A DNA stretch of 64,000 nucleotides from Streptomyces sp. NBC_00094 (lineage in GTDB: Bacteria; Actinomycetota; Actinomycetes; Streptomycetales; Streptomycetaceae). Both the position numbers and the translations under genes were made by a program. Within the stretch, counting starts at the first letter, position 1, and every line of letters starts with the position of its first letter. The stretch spans positions 5,895,501-5,959,500 of the forward strand of contig NZ_JAPEMB010000001.1 in NCBI RefSeq assembly GCF_026343125.1, read 5' to 3'. The notes beneath the pieces were generated by a model. The model saw nothing but the letters and a program-made list of their open reading frames with translations, was not told the DNA's origin and made no database searches. Below are positions 49,702 to 58,013 of the stretch, in pieces.

Positions 49702-51240
49702 ATGGCATCGCGCCGGGACGAACTCAACGCGTACACCTTTGCGAAGAAGCGCACGGTGGCGGCATTCCTCCAACCCTCGCCCTCCGGTACGGAGGAGGGG
49801 GCGCCCAAGCCGCTGCGCGCGATCGTCCCCGGGCTCATCGTCGCCGCGCTGGTCATCGCGGGATTCGGCGCCTGGGGCATGTTCAGCCCGCAGGCCCCCA
49901 AGGGCTGGGACACCCCGGGCACCCGGGTGATCGTCGGCAAGCAGTCGACGACCCGGTACGTCGTCCTCACCACCGGCAAGGACAAGGACGCGAAGACGCT
50001 GCTCCACCCCGTCCTCAACCTCGCCTCCGCCCGTCTCCTGCTCAACCCCGACCAGTTCCAGGTCGTCCAGGTCAGCGACAAGACGCTCGACGAGGACAAG
50101 CAGCGCGGGCCCATCCTCGGCATTCCGTACGCCCCCGACCGCCTTCCCTCCGCCGACGACGCGGGCAAGGAGAAGCGCTGGGCCGTCTGCGAGCAGCCCG
50201 GCGGCGGCAAGGGCGCCAGCGTCCAGAAGGCGACCTTCCTCTTCGCGCAGCGCGACCTCGGGCGCACCGAGGGCGCGAACAAGCTCGACGACGGAGAGAT
50301 CCTGTACGTCAAGGGCCAGAAGGGGAGCGCCCAGTTCCTCGTCGACCACACGGGAACCAAGTACCCGGTGAAGTCCGAGGTCCCCGGCCTGGTCACCGCC
50401 CTGGTGGGCCTCAACAAGGAGCCGCAGCCCGTCACCGACGACTGGCTCGCCACCTTGAAGACCGGCGACGCCATCGACTTCCCGCACCTCGAGGGCGAGG
50501 TCGGCGCCTCCACCGACATCCCCGGCAGCACCCTCACCGGGACCGAGAACCGCGTCGGCATGGTGCTCCTCGCCCAGACCGGCTCCGGGCCCCAGCACTA
50601 CGTCGTGCTGCCCGGCCGGGTCCAGCCGGTCTCGGCGTTCACCGCCTGGCTCCTCATCAGCTCCCCGCAGACCCGGCCCCTCGACATGGACGGCCAGGAC
50701 ACCACCGTCGACGCCTCCTCCTTCGTCCCGGACCCGACCGTCTTCAACAAGCAGGCGCGCTGGCCGCAGCTGAAGTCCGAGCAGGTCAACGCCGTCACCG
50801 GCGAAGGCGCCCGCGACACCGTCTGCAGCGTCCTCACCGACGTGGACGACAAGGGCAACACCACCCTCACCACCTGGGCGGGCCCCGAGTACCCCGCCGA
50901 GATCACGGCCGGCGGCACCAGCACGTACGTCACCCCGGGCAGCGGCCTCCTCTACACCCAGGTCCAGGGCAAGCAGAAGGACGGCTCGCTCTTCCTCGTC
51001 ACCGACACCGGGCTGCGCTACGCGGTCCAGGCCAACAGCGACAGCGACTCCACCCGCTCCGACATCGGCGTCGGGGAGCAGGGGGAGCAGACCGACAGAC
51101 GCCCGCAACCCTCCGACGCCCAGAAGCGTCTCGGGTACCAGAAGGTCATGCCGGTCCTCGTCCCGATCGAATGGTCGGAGTTCCTGTCGAAGGGCCCACG
51201 GCTCGACACCAACAGCGCGCGTCAGCCGCAGGGTTCCTAG
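49702..51240 (+). CDS. eccB: Type VII secretion protein EccB
   Basis: 512-residue EccB family protein. A short cytoplasmic N-terminus begins with the family hallmark MASRRDELNAYTFAKKRTVAAF, quoted in part as RRDELNAYTFAKKR. One transmembrane helix (about 43-62) and a large extracytoplasmic repeat domain follow, including TGLRYAVQ and the C-terminal PVLVPIEWSEFLSKGP. EccB is part of the ESX core channel. The mycosin gene starts 3 bases after its stop, forming an eccB-mycP operon. Confidence 0.94.
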   Translation: MASRRDELNAYTFAKKRTVAAFLQPSPSGTEEGAPKPLRAIVPGLIVAALVIAGFGAWGMFSPQAPKGWDTPGTRVIVGKQSTTRYVVLTTGKDKDAKTLLHPVLNLASARLLLNPDQFQVVQVSDKTLDEDKQRGPILGIPYAPDRLPSADDAGKEKRWAVCEQPGGGKGASVQKATFLFAQRDLGRTEGANKLDDGEILYVKGQKGSAQFLVDHTGTKYPVKSEVPGLVTALVGLNKEPQPVTDDWLATLKTGDAIDFPHLEGEVGASTDIPGSTLTGTENRVGMVLLAQTGSGPQHYVVLPGRVQPVSAFTAWLLISSPQTRPLDMDGQDTTVDASSFVPDPTVFNKQARWPQLKSEQVNAVTGEGARDTVCSVLTDVDDKGNTTLTTWAGPEYPAEITAGGTSTYVTPGSGLLYTQVQGKQKDGSLFLVTDTGLRYAVQANSDSDSTRSDIGVGEQGEQTDRRPQPSDAQKRLGYQKVMPVLVPIEWSEFLSKGPRLDTNSARQPQGS

Positions 51241-51243
51241 GGG

Positions 51244-52572
51244 GTGGCACCGGTGACGACGACGAACCGCGCGGCGGCCCTGCTCACCGCCGCCACCCTG
51301 ACGGGCCTGCTGGCGACGCCCACGGCGGCCGCGGCGGAGCCCTTGGCACCCGCGGCGCCGACGACACCCGCGACGGCGGCGGAACCGGCCGGTCCCGCGC
51401 CGGAGCGCTGGTCGCTCGACGGCGGAGGCGAGTGCACCTTCCCCATGAAGAAGCAGATCGCGGGCACCCCCTGGCCGCTCCAGCGGGTGCTCCTCGACGA
51501 GCTCTGGCAGGACACCAAGGGCGAGGGCGTCCGGGTCGCCGTCATCGACACCGGGGTCGACGACGTCAACCCGCAGCTGCGCAAGGCCGTCGACGCCAAG
51601 GCGGGCAAGGACTACCTCAAGCCCGACAAGAAGAACCCCGGTTTCGGCGACGAGAAGCGCGGCAAGACCGACGGCACCGTCGACGACGTCGGCCACGGCA
51701 CCAAGGTCGCCGGCCTCATCGCGGCCCGCCCCGGCGACGGCACCGGCTTCGTCGGCCTCGCCCCCGAGGCGATGATCATCCCGATCCGCCAGAACGACGA
51801 GAAGAACAGCGGCAAGTCCGACACCATGGCCCAGGCGATCGACTGGGCCGTCCTCAAGGGCGCCCACGTCATCAACATCTCGCAGGACACCACCCAGCCG
51901 CTGGGCCCCGATTCGCCCATGGCCAAGGCGGTGGCCCGGGCGATCGCCAAGGACGTCGTCGTCGTCGCCTCCGCCGGCAACGACGGCATGGACGGCAAAT
52001 TCAAGAACACCTACCCCGCCGCCTTCCCCGGGGTCCTCGCCGTCGCCTCCTCCGACCGGAACAACGAGCGCGCGAGCTTCTCCCAGTCCGGCACCTTCGT
52101 GGGCGTCGCCGCCCCCGGTGTCGACATCGTCTCCACCGTCCCCGGTGGCGGCCAGTGCGTCGACAACGGTACGAGCTTCTCCGCCCCGTACGTCGCCGGC
52201 GTCGCCGCCCTGCTCCGCGCCAAGTACCCCAAGTGGAGCGCGGCCCAGATCGTCACCCGGATCGAGCAGACCGCCGTCCGTTCCATCAACGGCCGTGACC
52301 GCTACGTCGGTTGGGGGGTGGTCGACCCGGTGCGGGCGCTCGCCGACGTCCCCGGGGCACCGCCCTCCTCACCCACGCCCGACCCCGACCCGCCGAAGCC
52401 GCCGGCGCCCGAGCCGGCCCGTCTGGCGCTGTCGGAGACGCCCCAGGAGCGCTCCGAACGGCTCGCCACCTATGCGTTGGGGATCGGTGGTGTGCTGGTG
52501 GCCGTGGTCGCCGGAACCGCCGTCGTGATCCGCGACGGCCGCCGCGGGAGAGGGGTTCGCCGACCTGCGTAA
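51244..52572 (+). CDS. mycP: Type VII secretion-associated serine protease mycosin
   Basis: 442-residue subtilisin-family protease of the ESX locus, anchored outside the membrane. A signal peptide (about 1-35) precedes the catalytic domain with the triad in VAVIDTGVDD (Asp), VGHGTKVAGLIAA (His) and GTSFSAPYVAG (Ser). A Pro-rich linker and a C-terminal transmembrane helix (about 407-428) followed by basic residues complete the mycosin layout. GTG 51244 or 51253 could be the start; both sit just after eccB. Mycosins stabilise the ESX complex and process some substrates. Confidence 0.93.
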   Translation: MAPVTTTNRAAALLTAATLTGLLATPTAAAAEPLAPAAPTTPATAAEPAGPAPERWSLDGGGECTFPMKKQIAGTPWPLQRVLLDELWQDTKGEGVRVAVIDTGVDDVNPQLRKAVDAKAGKDYLKPDKKNPGFGDEKRGKTDGTVDDVGHGTKVAGLIAARPGDGTGFVGLAPEAMIIPIRQNDEKNSGKSDTMAQAIDWAVLKGAHVINISQDTTQPLGPDSPMAKAVARAIAKDVVVVASAGNDGMDGKFKNTYPAAFPGVLAVASSDRNNERASFSQSGTFVGVAAPGVDIVSTVPGGGQCVDNGTSFSAPYVAGVAALLRAKYPKWSAAQIVTRIEQTAVRSINGRDRYVGWGVVDPVRALADVPGAPPSSPTPDPDPPKPPAPEPARLALSETPQERSERLATYALGIGGVLVAVVAGTAVVIRDGRRGRGVRRPA

Positions 52573-52601
52573 CGGTCAAGTATCCGGTGCCTCCTTTGCA
52601 G

Positions 52602-52630
52602 TTGGAACTGCCGCCGCCAATGGCTAAAGT
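52602..52630 (+). promoter_or_regulatory. Candidate HrdB-type promoter for the esx pair
   Basis: TTGGAA (52602-52607) and TAAAGT (52625-52630) have an ideal 17-bp spacer. The predicted transcript starts near 52637, giving a leader of about 117 bases before the first WXG100 gene. It would let esxBA be expressed apart from eccB-mycP. Confidence 0.6.
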
Positions 52631-52753
52631 GACCGCTGGGGGCACGGCAGTGCGAACCCAGCACGGGGGCGGCATCAGAAGATTCCCGTCCGCATCACGA
52701 CCGGAAGGCCCGACGGCCCGGCCGTCGAAGCCACCGAAGGAAGAAGGGGCAAG

Positions 52754-53107
52754 ATGTCGAAAGACCTGAACGTAACCAGTGCCGAACAAGTTCGGCTCGC
52801 CGGCCGGATCCAGGACTTCTCCGACGAGCTCCAGGCCCGCATCACGTCCCTCAACGGCGTGGTGGACCGCGTCCAGGCGGGCTGGCAGGGCGCTGCGAGC
52901 AAGGAGTACGACCGGGTCCAGAACGACCTGAACCAGCGTCTGCGCAGCATGCGTGCCGAGCTCACCAAGCTCGAGGAGATCATGCGCATGAGCGCCGACG
53001 GGTTCTCGCGTGAGGAGGAGGACCGTCTGCGGTCCTTCCGCACGATGGACGCCAGCGGCGGCGCCGGTGGCGGCGGCGGCAACCAGAGCGCCATCCTCGG
53101 CGTCTGA
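52754..53107 (+). CDS. esxB: WXG100-family ESX secreted protein (EsxB-like)
   Basis: 117-residue helical hairpin protein exported by the type VII system. The WxG turn is WQG (about residue 39-41), separating two amphipathic helices (MSKDLNVTSAEQVRLAG... and AASKEYDRVQNDLNQRL...). A Gly-rich C-terminal tail (SGGAGGGGGNQ) is added. There is no signal peptide. The ATG at 52754 follows GAAGGAAGAAGGGG. It is followed 53 bp later by a second WXG100 gene, and the two should form a heterodimer. Which partner is A and which is B is assigned by order only. Confidence 0.92.
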   Translation: MSKDLNVTSAEQVRLAGRIQDFSDELQARITSLNGVVDRVQAGWQGAASKEYDRVQNDLNQRLRSMRAELTKLEEIMRMSADGFSREEEDRLRSFRTMDASGGAGGGGGNQSAILGV

Positions 53108-53160
53108 GCCACCGGCTCGACCAGTCCTCCGCGCCCACTCTCACTTCAGGAGTCATCAGC

Positions 53161-53448
53161 ATGACCACTGCGGTCAATTACGACACCGTGACGCAGGCGG
53201 CGGCCGACACCCGCCTGACCTCCACCACCCTCACCCAGAAGCTGGACGACCTCATGGCCGAGGTCAACCGCGTCGCCTCCAACTGGGAGGGTGAGGCCAA
53301 GATCGCGTACCGCGAGAGCCAGGACCGCCTGACCCGCGACATGGCCGGCATGAACCAGGACCTGGCGCGCATCGCCCAGCTCCTCGACGAGTCGGTCGCC
53401 GGCTACCAGGACACCGACAAGGGCAACGCCGCCCGCTTCCGTATGTGA
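53161..53448 (+). CDS. esxA: WXG100-family ESX secreted protein (EsxA-like)
   Basis: 95-residue WXG100 protein. The turn is WEG (about residue 42-44). The C-terminal flexible tail carries a YxxxD motif (YQDTD, about residue 81-85), the general type VII export signal recognised by EccC. The ATG at 53161 has AGGAG nine bases upstream. It forms the pair with the EsxB-like protein and ends at an 18-bp terminator. S. coelicolor EsxBA are reported to influence development. Confidence 0.93.
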   Translation: MTTAVNYDTVTQAAADTRLTSTTLTQKLDDLMAEVNRVASNWEGEAKIAYRESQDRLTRDMAGMNQDLARIAQLLDESVAGYQDTDKGNAARFRM

Positions 53449-53463
53449 CATCCCGCGGACGCA

Positions 53464-53503
53464 CGTGAGGGGGTGGCCCGTTCCGACGGGCCACCCCCTC
53501 ACG
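53464..53503. terminator. Bidirectional terminator between esxA and the DUF397 gene
   Basis: A perfect 18-bp stem (53464-53481 with 53486-53503) with loop TCCG. It begins 15 bases after esxA and ends 11 bases from the convergent DUF397 gene's stop. Confidence 0.9.
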
Positions 53504-53514
53504 CGTACCGCCGC

Positions 53515-53790
53515 TTACCGCAGGTCGAACTCGCCGTCCCGGGCGCCGAGGACGAACGCGTCCCACTCGGCCTTCGTGTAGCGCAGCACCGTGCCCTTGT
53601 CGAGCGAGGAACGCATCGCCACCGCCCCCTCGGGCAGGTGCGCGATCTCCACGCGCTCCTCGTCCGGGCTGGTGCCCGGAGCGCCCTGCCACTCGACGGC
53701 GGAGATGTCGAGCGCGTACAGCTCGTCCTTCTGCCGCTGCTTCTCGGCGGCCAGGTCGCTGTCGGCGGTGCTGGCGTGTGCGTCGGTCAT
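53515..53790 (-). CDS. DUF397-domain protein without a partner regulator
   Basis: 91-residue protein. The DUF397 domain covers about residues 45-91 (VEIAHLPEGAVAMRSSL, YTKAEWDAFVLGARDGEFD), preceded by a charged helical extension of about 40 residues. In Streptomyces, DUF397 proteins usually lie next to an Xre-type regulator and act in development or antibiotic control (WhiJ-like pairs). No helix-turn-helix gene is adjacent here; it sits inside the ESX locus, 85 bp after eccC. The ATG at 53790 has GAAGGGAAAG upstream. A strong hairpin lies between eccC and this gene. Confidence 0.85.
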   Translation of the reverse strand: MTDAHASTADSDLAAEKQRQKDELYALDISAVEWQGAPGTSPDEERVEIAHLPEGAVAMRSSLDKGTVLRYTKAEWDAFVLGARDGEFDLR

Positions 53791-53810
53791 CGGCGCTTTC
53801 CCTTCGCGGT

Positions 53811-53850
53811 GGTACGGCGGTCCCCTCCACAGTAGTGGGACCGCCGTACC
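53811..53850 (-). terminator. Terminator of eccC
   Basis: A perfect 14-bp stem (53811-53824 with 53837-53850), with CCAC/GTGG extending into the loop, starts 25 bases after the eccC stop on the minus strand and ends 20 bases before the DUF397 start. The DUF397 gene may depend on readthrough or on a promoter overlapping this element. Confidence 0.75.
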
Positions 53851-53875
53851 CGAACGGCGGGAAATACCGTTCCGC

Positions 53876-56800
53876 TCAGTGCTGCTCGGGCAGCCATCCC
53901 AGCTGCACCAACGGCGTCCCCCGCTTGCGCGAGACGAACGTGCCCCGGCCCGGAGGCATCGGCCTCGCCCGGACGTTGCCGAGGATGTCGCCCTCCTGCG
54001 GATCGCCGGAGAGCAGCACGCCCTGCGCGCCCAGCTCCCTCATGCGCTGCATGAACGGCTCGTACATCGCCCGCGAGGCTCCCGCGGCGCTCCGCGCCAC
54101 GATGAACCGGATGCCGACGTCCCGCGCGAACGGCAGGTTCTCGACGAGAACGGCCAGCGGGTTCCCCGAGTTGGTGGCCACCAGCTCGAAGTCGTCGATC
54201 AGCACGAACAGTTGAGGACCCGACCACCAGCTCCGGTCCCGCAGCTGCTGCGGAGTGATGTCCGGCTTCGGCGCACGCTTCGTCATCACCGTGCTGATGG
54301 CGTCCATGTGCATCTGCATGGCCGAGGCCATCGGCGCGTACTCCAGGAGGTGCGAGGGCGCCACCGCCTCCAGCATCGTCCGCCGGTAGTCGCCGACCAC
54401 GATCCGCGCCTGCTCCGGCGTGTACCGCTCGCACAGCTGCTTGGCGATCAGCCGCAGCAGCGCCGTCTTTCCGGACTCGCTCTCACCGAAGACCAGGAAG
54501 AACGGATCCGACTCGAAGTCGACGAACACCGGCTCCAGGTTCGTCTCGTCGATGCCGATCGCGATGCCGTGCTGCGGGTACTCGAAGCCCTTCGGCAGCT
54601 GCTCCGCCGGCAGCCTGCGCGGCAGCAGCCGCACCGCCGGGGCCGGAGCCGCGGTCCAGCTCGCCTTCACGGCCCGGACGAACGCCGACGTGCCGTCCGA
54701 GAGATCGGCCGACGAGCTCGACCCGTCGATCCGCGGCAGCGCGCCCATGAAGTGCAGTTTCTCCGCCACCTGACCGCGCCCCGGCACCCCGGGCGGCACG
54801 TTCGCCGCGACCTTGCGGTCGAACTCGGAGTCCATGACGTCACCGAGCCGCAGTTCGAGCCGGCCCAGCATCTGGTCCTTGAGGGCCGCCCGCACCTCCA
54901 TGTACCGGGAGGCGGTGATCACCACGTGGATGCCGTAGCCCAGACCGCGCGCCGCGATGTCGGCGACGATCGGCTCCAGCATGTCGTAGTCGTTGCGGAA
55001 GCCGCCCCAGCCGTCCACGACCAGGAAGACGTCACCCCAGGCCTCGCCCGGCAGTTCACCCGCCGCGCGCTTGCGCCGGTAGGTGGCGATCGAGTCGATG
55101 GAGTGCGAACGGAAGAACTCCTCCCGCCGGTTGAGGACCCCCATCACCTCCGCGACCGTCCGCCGCACCCGCTCCGGGTCGAGCCGCGACGCCACCCCGC
55201 CGACGTGCGGCAGGTCGGCGAGCGAGTTCATGCCGCCACCACCGAAGTCGAGGCAGTAGAACTGCACTTCGGCCGGGGTGTGGGTGAGCGCGAACGCCGA
55301 GACGAGCGTCCGCATCAGCGTCGACTTCCCGGACTGCGGACCGCCGACCACCATCATGTGACCGGCCGCGCCGGAGAAGTCCCGGTACAGCACCTCGCGC
55401 CGCTGCTCGAACGGCTTGTCGATGAGGCCGAGCGGGACCGTGAGGCCGCCCTGCCGCGTGTACTCCGTCGCCGTGAGCCCCCGATCCGCCGTCTGCGCGA
55501 GCCCGGGAAGCAGCTGGTCCAGCGAGGGCGCCTGGTCGAGCGGCGGCAGCCACACCTGGTGCGCCGGCACGCCCTGGCCCTCCAGCCGGCGCACGATCAC
55601 GTCGAGGACGGTGTCCGCGAGCGCGTCGTCCTCCTCCGCCCGCCGCTCCGCCAGGTACGCCGGGTCCGGAGCCGCGTACACCACCGGCACCGGCGACGCC
55701 GTGAACACCGCGGGCCGCCGCTCCACCGGCATCTGCCCGATCTCCAGACGCGGCCCGCCCGACCGGTGCGTCCCCGAGACGTACGCCGCCTTGAAGCGGG
55801 TCATCTCGTCCGTACCGAACTTCAGATAGCCCGAACCGGGCACCGAGGGCAGGTGGTACGCGTCCGGCACACCGATCGCCGTCCGCGACTCCGCCGCCGA
55901 GAAGGTCCGCAGACCGATCCGGTACGAGAGGTACGTGTCGAGTCCGCGCAGCTTGCCCTCCTCCAGGCGCTGCGAGGCGAGGAGCAGGTGCACACCCAGC
56001 GAACGGCCGATGCGGCCGATCTGGATGAACATGTCGATGAAGTCCGGCTTGGCGGTGAGGAGCTCGGAGAACTCGTCGATCACCAGGACCAGCGAGGCCA
56101 GCGGCTCCAGCGGGGCACCCGCCGCCCGCGCCTTCTCGTAGTCGTGGATGTTGGCGTAGTTGCCCGCCGAGCGCAGCAGCTCCTGGCGCCGCTGCAGCTC
56201 GCCGCGGATCGCGTCACCCATGCGGTCGACCAGCGTCAGGTCGTCCGACAGGTTGGTGATGACCGCCGCCACGTGCGGCATCTGCGACATGCCGGCGAAG
56301 GTCGCGCCACCCTTGAAGTCCGCGAGGACGAAGTTCAGCGTCTCCGAGGAGTGCGTCACCGCGAGACCGAGTACGAGCGTCCGCAGCAGCTCCGACTTGC
56401 CGGAGCCCGTCGCGCCCACGCACAGACCGTGCGGGCCCATGCCCTCCTGCGCGGCCTCCTTCAGGTCCAGCATGACCGGCTGGCCGTCCTCGCCGACACC
56501 GATCGGCACCCGGAGCCGCTCGGCGACCGTCCGGGGCCGCCACGTCCGCGCCACGTCCACCGACTCGGCGTCCCCGAGGTTCAGCAGGTCCGTGAAGTCC
56601 AGATTGGCGAGCAGCGGCTCGTCGTCGTCCCCGCCGCCCATCCGCAGCGGTGCCAGCTGACGGGCCAGCGCCTCGGCGGCGGGCAGCGAGATGCCGTCCG
56701 GCAGCCCCTCGTACGCGAAGCCGCCGCCGAACTCCAGACTCAGCCGGCCCGGTCGTACCACCACCGAGAGCCCACCGCGCGGCTCGTCGAGCTCGCCCGA

Positions 56801-57829
56801 GACGACCTCCACGATCGTCACGCCCTGCAGCCCCTCGGCCGCCGCGAACAGGGAGTCGGGGGGCACCATGCCGCCGTCCAGGACCACGACCACGTGCGGC
56901 TGGTCGAGGACGGGCTGGTTGTCCCGGGAGAACCGCGGCCGCCCGTCGAGCTTCGAGCGGATCAGGTTCTCCAGCTCGCCGAGGTCGTCACCGAACAGCC
57001 GCTTCGTCCCGGCTCCGTCGACCTGCCCCGGCACCTGGGTGTGCGGCAGCCACTTCGTCCAGTCCCACCGCTCCTGCGAAGCCCGCGCCGCGACCACCGC
57101 GACCATCAGGTCATCGGGGGAGTGCAGCGTCACCAACTGCGCGACCAGGGCCCGCGCCACGGCCTGCGCCGACTCCGCCTCGCCCGAGACCGTCACGTGG
57201 TAGAACGCCCGCATCGAGACCGCCATCGGCAGTCCGTCCAAGGTGCCGTGTACCGCGAGGAACTGCTGCATCGCCCCCGCGCACAGCGGCTCCAGCTCGT
57301 CCACCGGAGCCGTGTCCGGCGCCACCAGCGGCGTCGACAGCTGCTGCGCCCCGAGCCCGATCCGCGCCTGCCCGAAGTCGTGGTCGCCCACCCGGCGTTC
57401 CCATACCCGCGAACCCTCGGCGACGACCGACCAGAGCTGCTCGGGGGAAGGGTGCAGATACAACTGCGCGTCCCGCTGCTTCCGGGCCGTGCGCCGGACC
57501 GTACGCCGAGTCTGCGCGAGGTATTTGAGGTAGTCGCGGCGGACATCGGACATTTGCCCCTGCGTACCGCGACGGAATCTGACGAACTGGGCGACGGCCA
57601 TCGCGACCGTCGACGCCAGCATCAGCACGCCCATGATCCGCATGATCGGCGACGGCGTCATGAAGAAGAAGACCACCGACGAACCCATGCCGAGCATCGG
57701 CAGGAGCTGCATCAACGCCGACTCCTGCTGCCCCCGCGGAAGTTCCGGCGGAGACTCCAGGACCAGTTCCTCACCGGGCACTTCCGGCGGAAGCGCCCTC
57801 GGCGGGCGTTTGACGACGATCTGGCTCAC
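53876..57829 (-). CDS. eccC: Type VII secretion ATPase EccC (three FtsK/SpoIIIE domains)
   Basis: 1317-residue motor ATPase of the ESX system, encoded as one fused protein rather than split EccCa/EccCb. Two N-terminal transmembrane helices (about 40-80) are followed by three FtsK-type ATPase domains. Their P-loops are GATGSGKSE (about 472-480), GGPQSGKST (about 826-834) and GESESGKTA (about 1113-1121). The first has the strongest consensus, with LVLVIDEFSELL as Walker B. The GTG at 57829 starts MSQIVVKRPPRALPPEVP, the usual Streptomyces EccC N-terminus; longer frames cross the divergent promoter region. Divergent from eccD over 184 bp. Confidence 0.96.
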   Translation of the reverse strand: MSQIVVKRPPRALPPEVPGEELVLESPPELPRGQQESALMQLLPMLGMGSSVVFFFMTPSPIMRIMGVLMLASTVAMAVAQFVRFRRGTQGQMSDVRRDYLKYLAQTRRTVRRTARKQRDAQLYLHPSPEQLWSVVAEGSRVWERRVGDHDFGQARIGLGAQQLSTPLVAPDTAPVDELEPLCAGAMQQFLAVHGTLDGLPMAVSMRAFYHVTVSGEAESAQAVARALVAQLVTLHSPDDLMVAVVAARASQERWDWTKWLPHTQVPGQVDGAGTKRLFGDDLGELENLIRSKLDGRPRFSRDNQPVLDQPHVVVVLDGGMVPPDSLFAAAEGLQGVTIVEVVSGELDEPRGGLSVVVRPGRLSLEFGGGFAYEGLPDGISLPAAEALARQLAPLRMGGGDDDEPLLANLDFTDLLNLGDAESVDVARTWRPRTVAERLRVPIGVGEDGQPVMLDLKEAAQEGMGPHGLCVGATGSGKSELLRTLVLGLAVTHSSETLNFVLADFKGGATFAGMSQMPHVAAVITNLSDDLTLVDRMGDAIRGELQRRQELLRSAGNYANIHDYEKARAAGAPLEPLASLVLVIDEFSELLTAKPDFIDMFIQIGRIGRSLGVHLLLASQRLEEGKLRGLDTYLSYRIGLRTFSAAESRTAIGVPDAYHLPSVPGSGYLKFGTDEMTRFKAAYVSGTHRSGGPRLEIGQMPVERRPAVFTASPVPVVYAAPDPAYLAERRAEEDDALADTVLDVIVRRLEGQGVPAHQVWLPPLDQAPSLDQLLPGLAQTADRGLTATEYTRQGGLTVPLGLIDKPFEQRREVLYRDFSGAAGHMMVVGGPQSGKSTLMRTLVSAFALTHTPAEVQFYCLDFGGGGMNSLADLPHVGGVASRLDPERVRRTVAEVMGVLNRREEFFRSHSIDSIATYRRKRAAGELPGEAWGDVFLVVDGWGGFRNDYDMLEPIVADIAARGLGYGIHVVITASRYMEVRAALKDQMLGRLELRLGDVMDSEFDRKVAANVPPGVPGRGQVAEKLHFMGALPRIDGSSSSADLSDGTSAFVRAVKASWTAAPAPAVRLLPRRLPAEQLPKGFEYPQHGIAIGIDETNLEPVFVDFESDPFFLVFGESESGKTALLRLIAKQLCERYTPEQARIVVGDYRRTMLEAVAPSHLLEYAPMASAMQMHMDAISTVMTKRAPKPDITPQQLRDRSWWSGPQLFVLIDDFELVATNSGNPLAVLVENLPFARDVGIRFIVARSAAGASRAMYEPFMQRMRELGAQGVLLSGDPQEGDILGNVRARPMPPGRGTFVSRKRGTPLVQLGWLPEQH

Positions 57830-58013
57830 CGGCGCATCAATCCCTCGTAGGAGGCGGGCTCGTGGCGGGAGCATCCGCGCCGGCACCCCTGTCGGCAGCC
57901 GAGCGCGCGGACTTCCCCCATGGGACGGCGATCCTACTTGCAGCCCCCACCGGCCGTCCCCGGTAGGGTGGCGCGCGCATCGTGCGCAACCGCGAATCAG
58001 GGGGTCCAGACAC

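Noticed and set aside
49573..51867. 764-codon minus-strand frame opposite eccB and mycP
   Set aside because: It is a shadow of two well-recognised plus-strand genes, with Gly/Val/Asp-rich composition and no motif.
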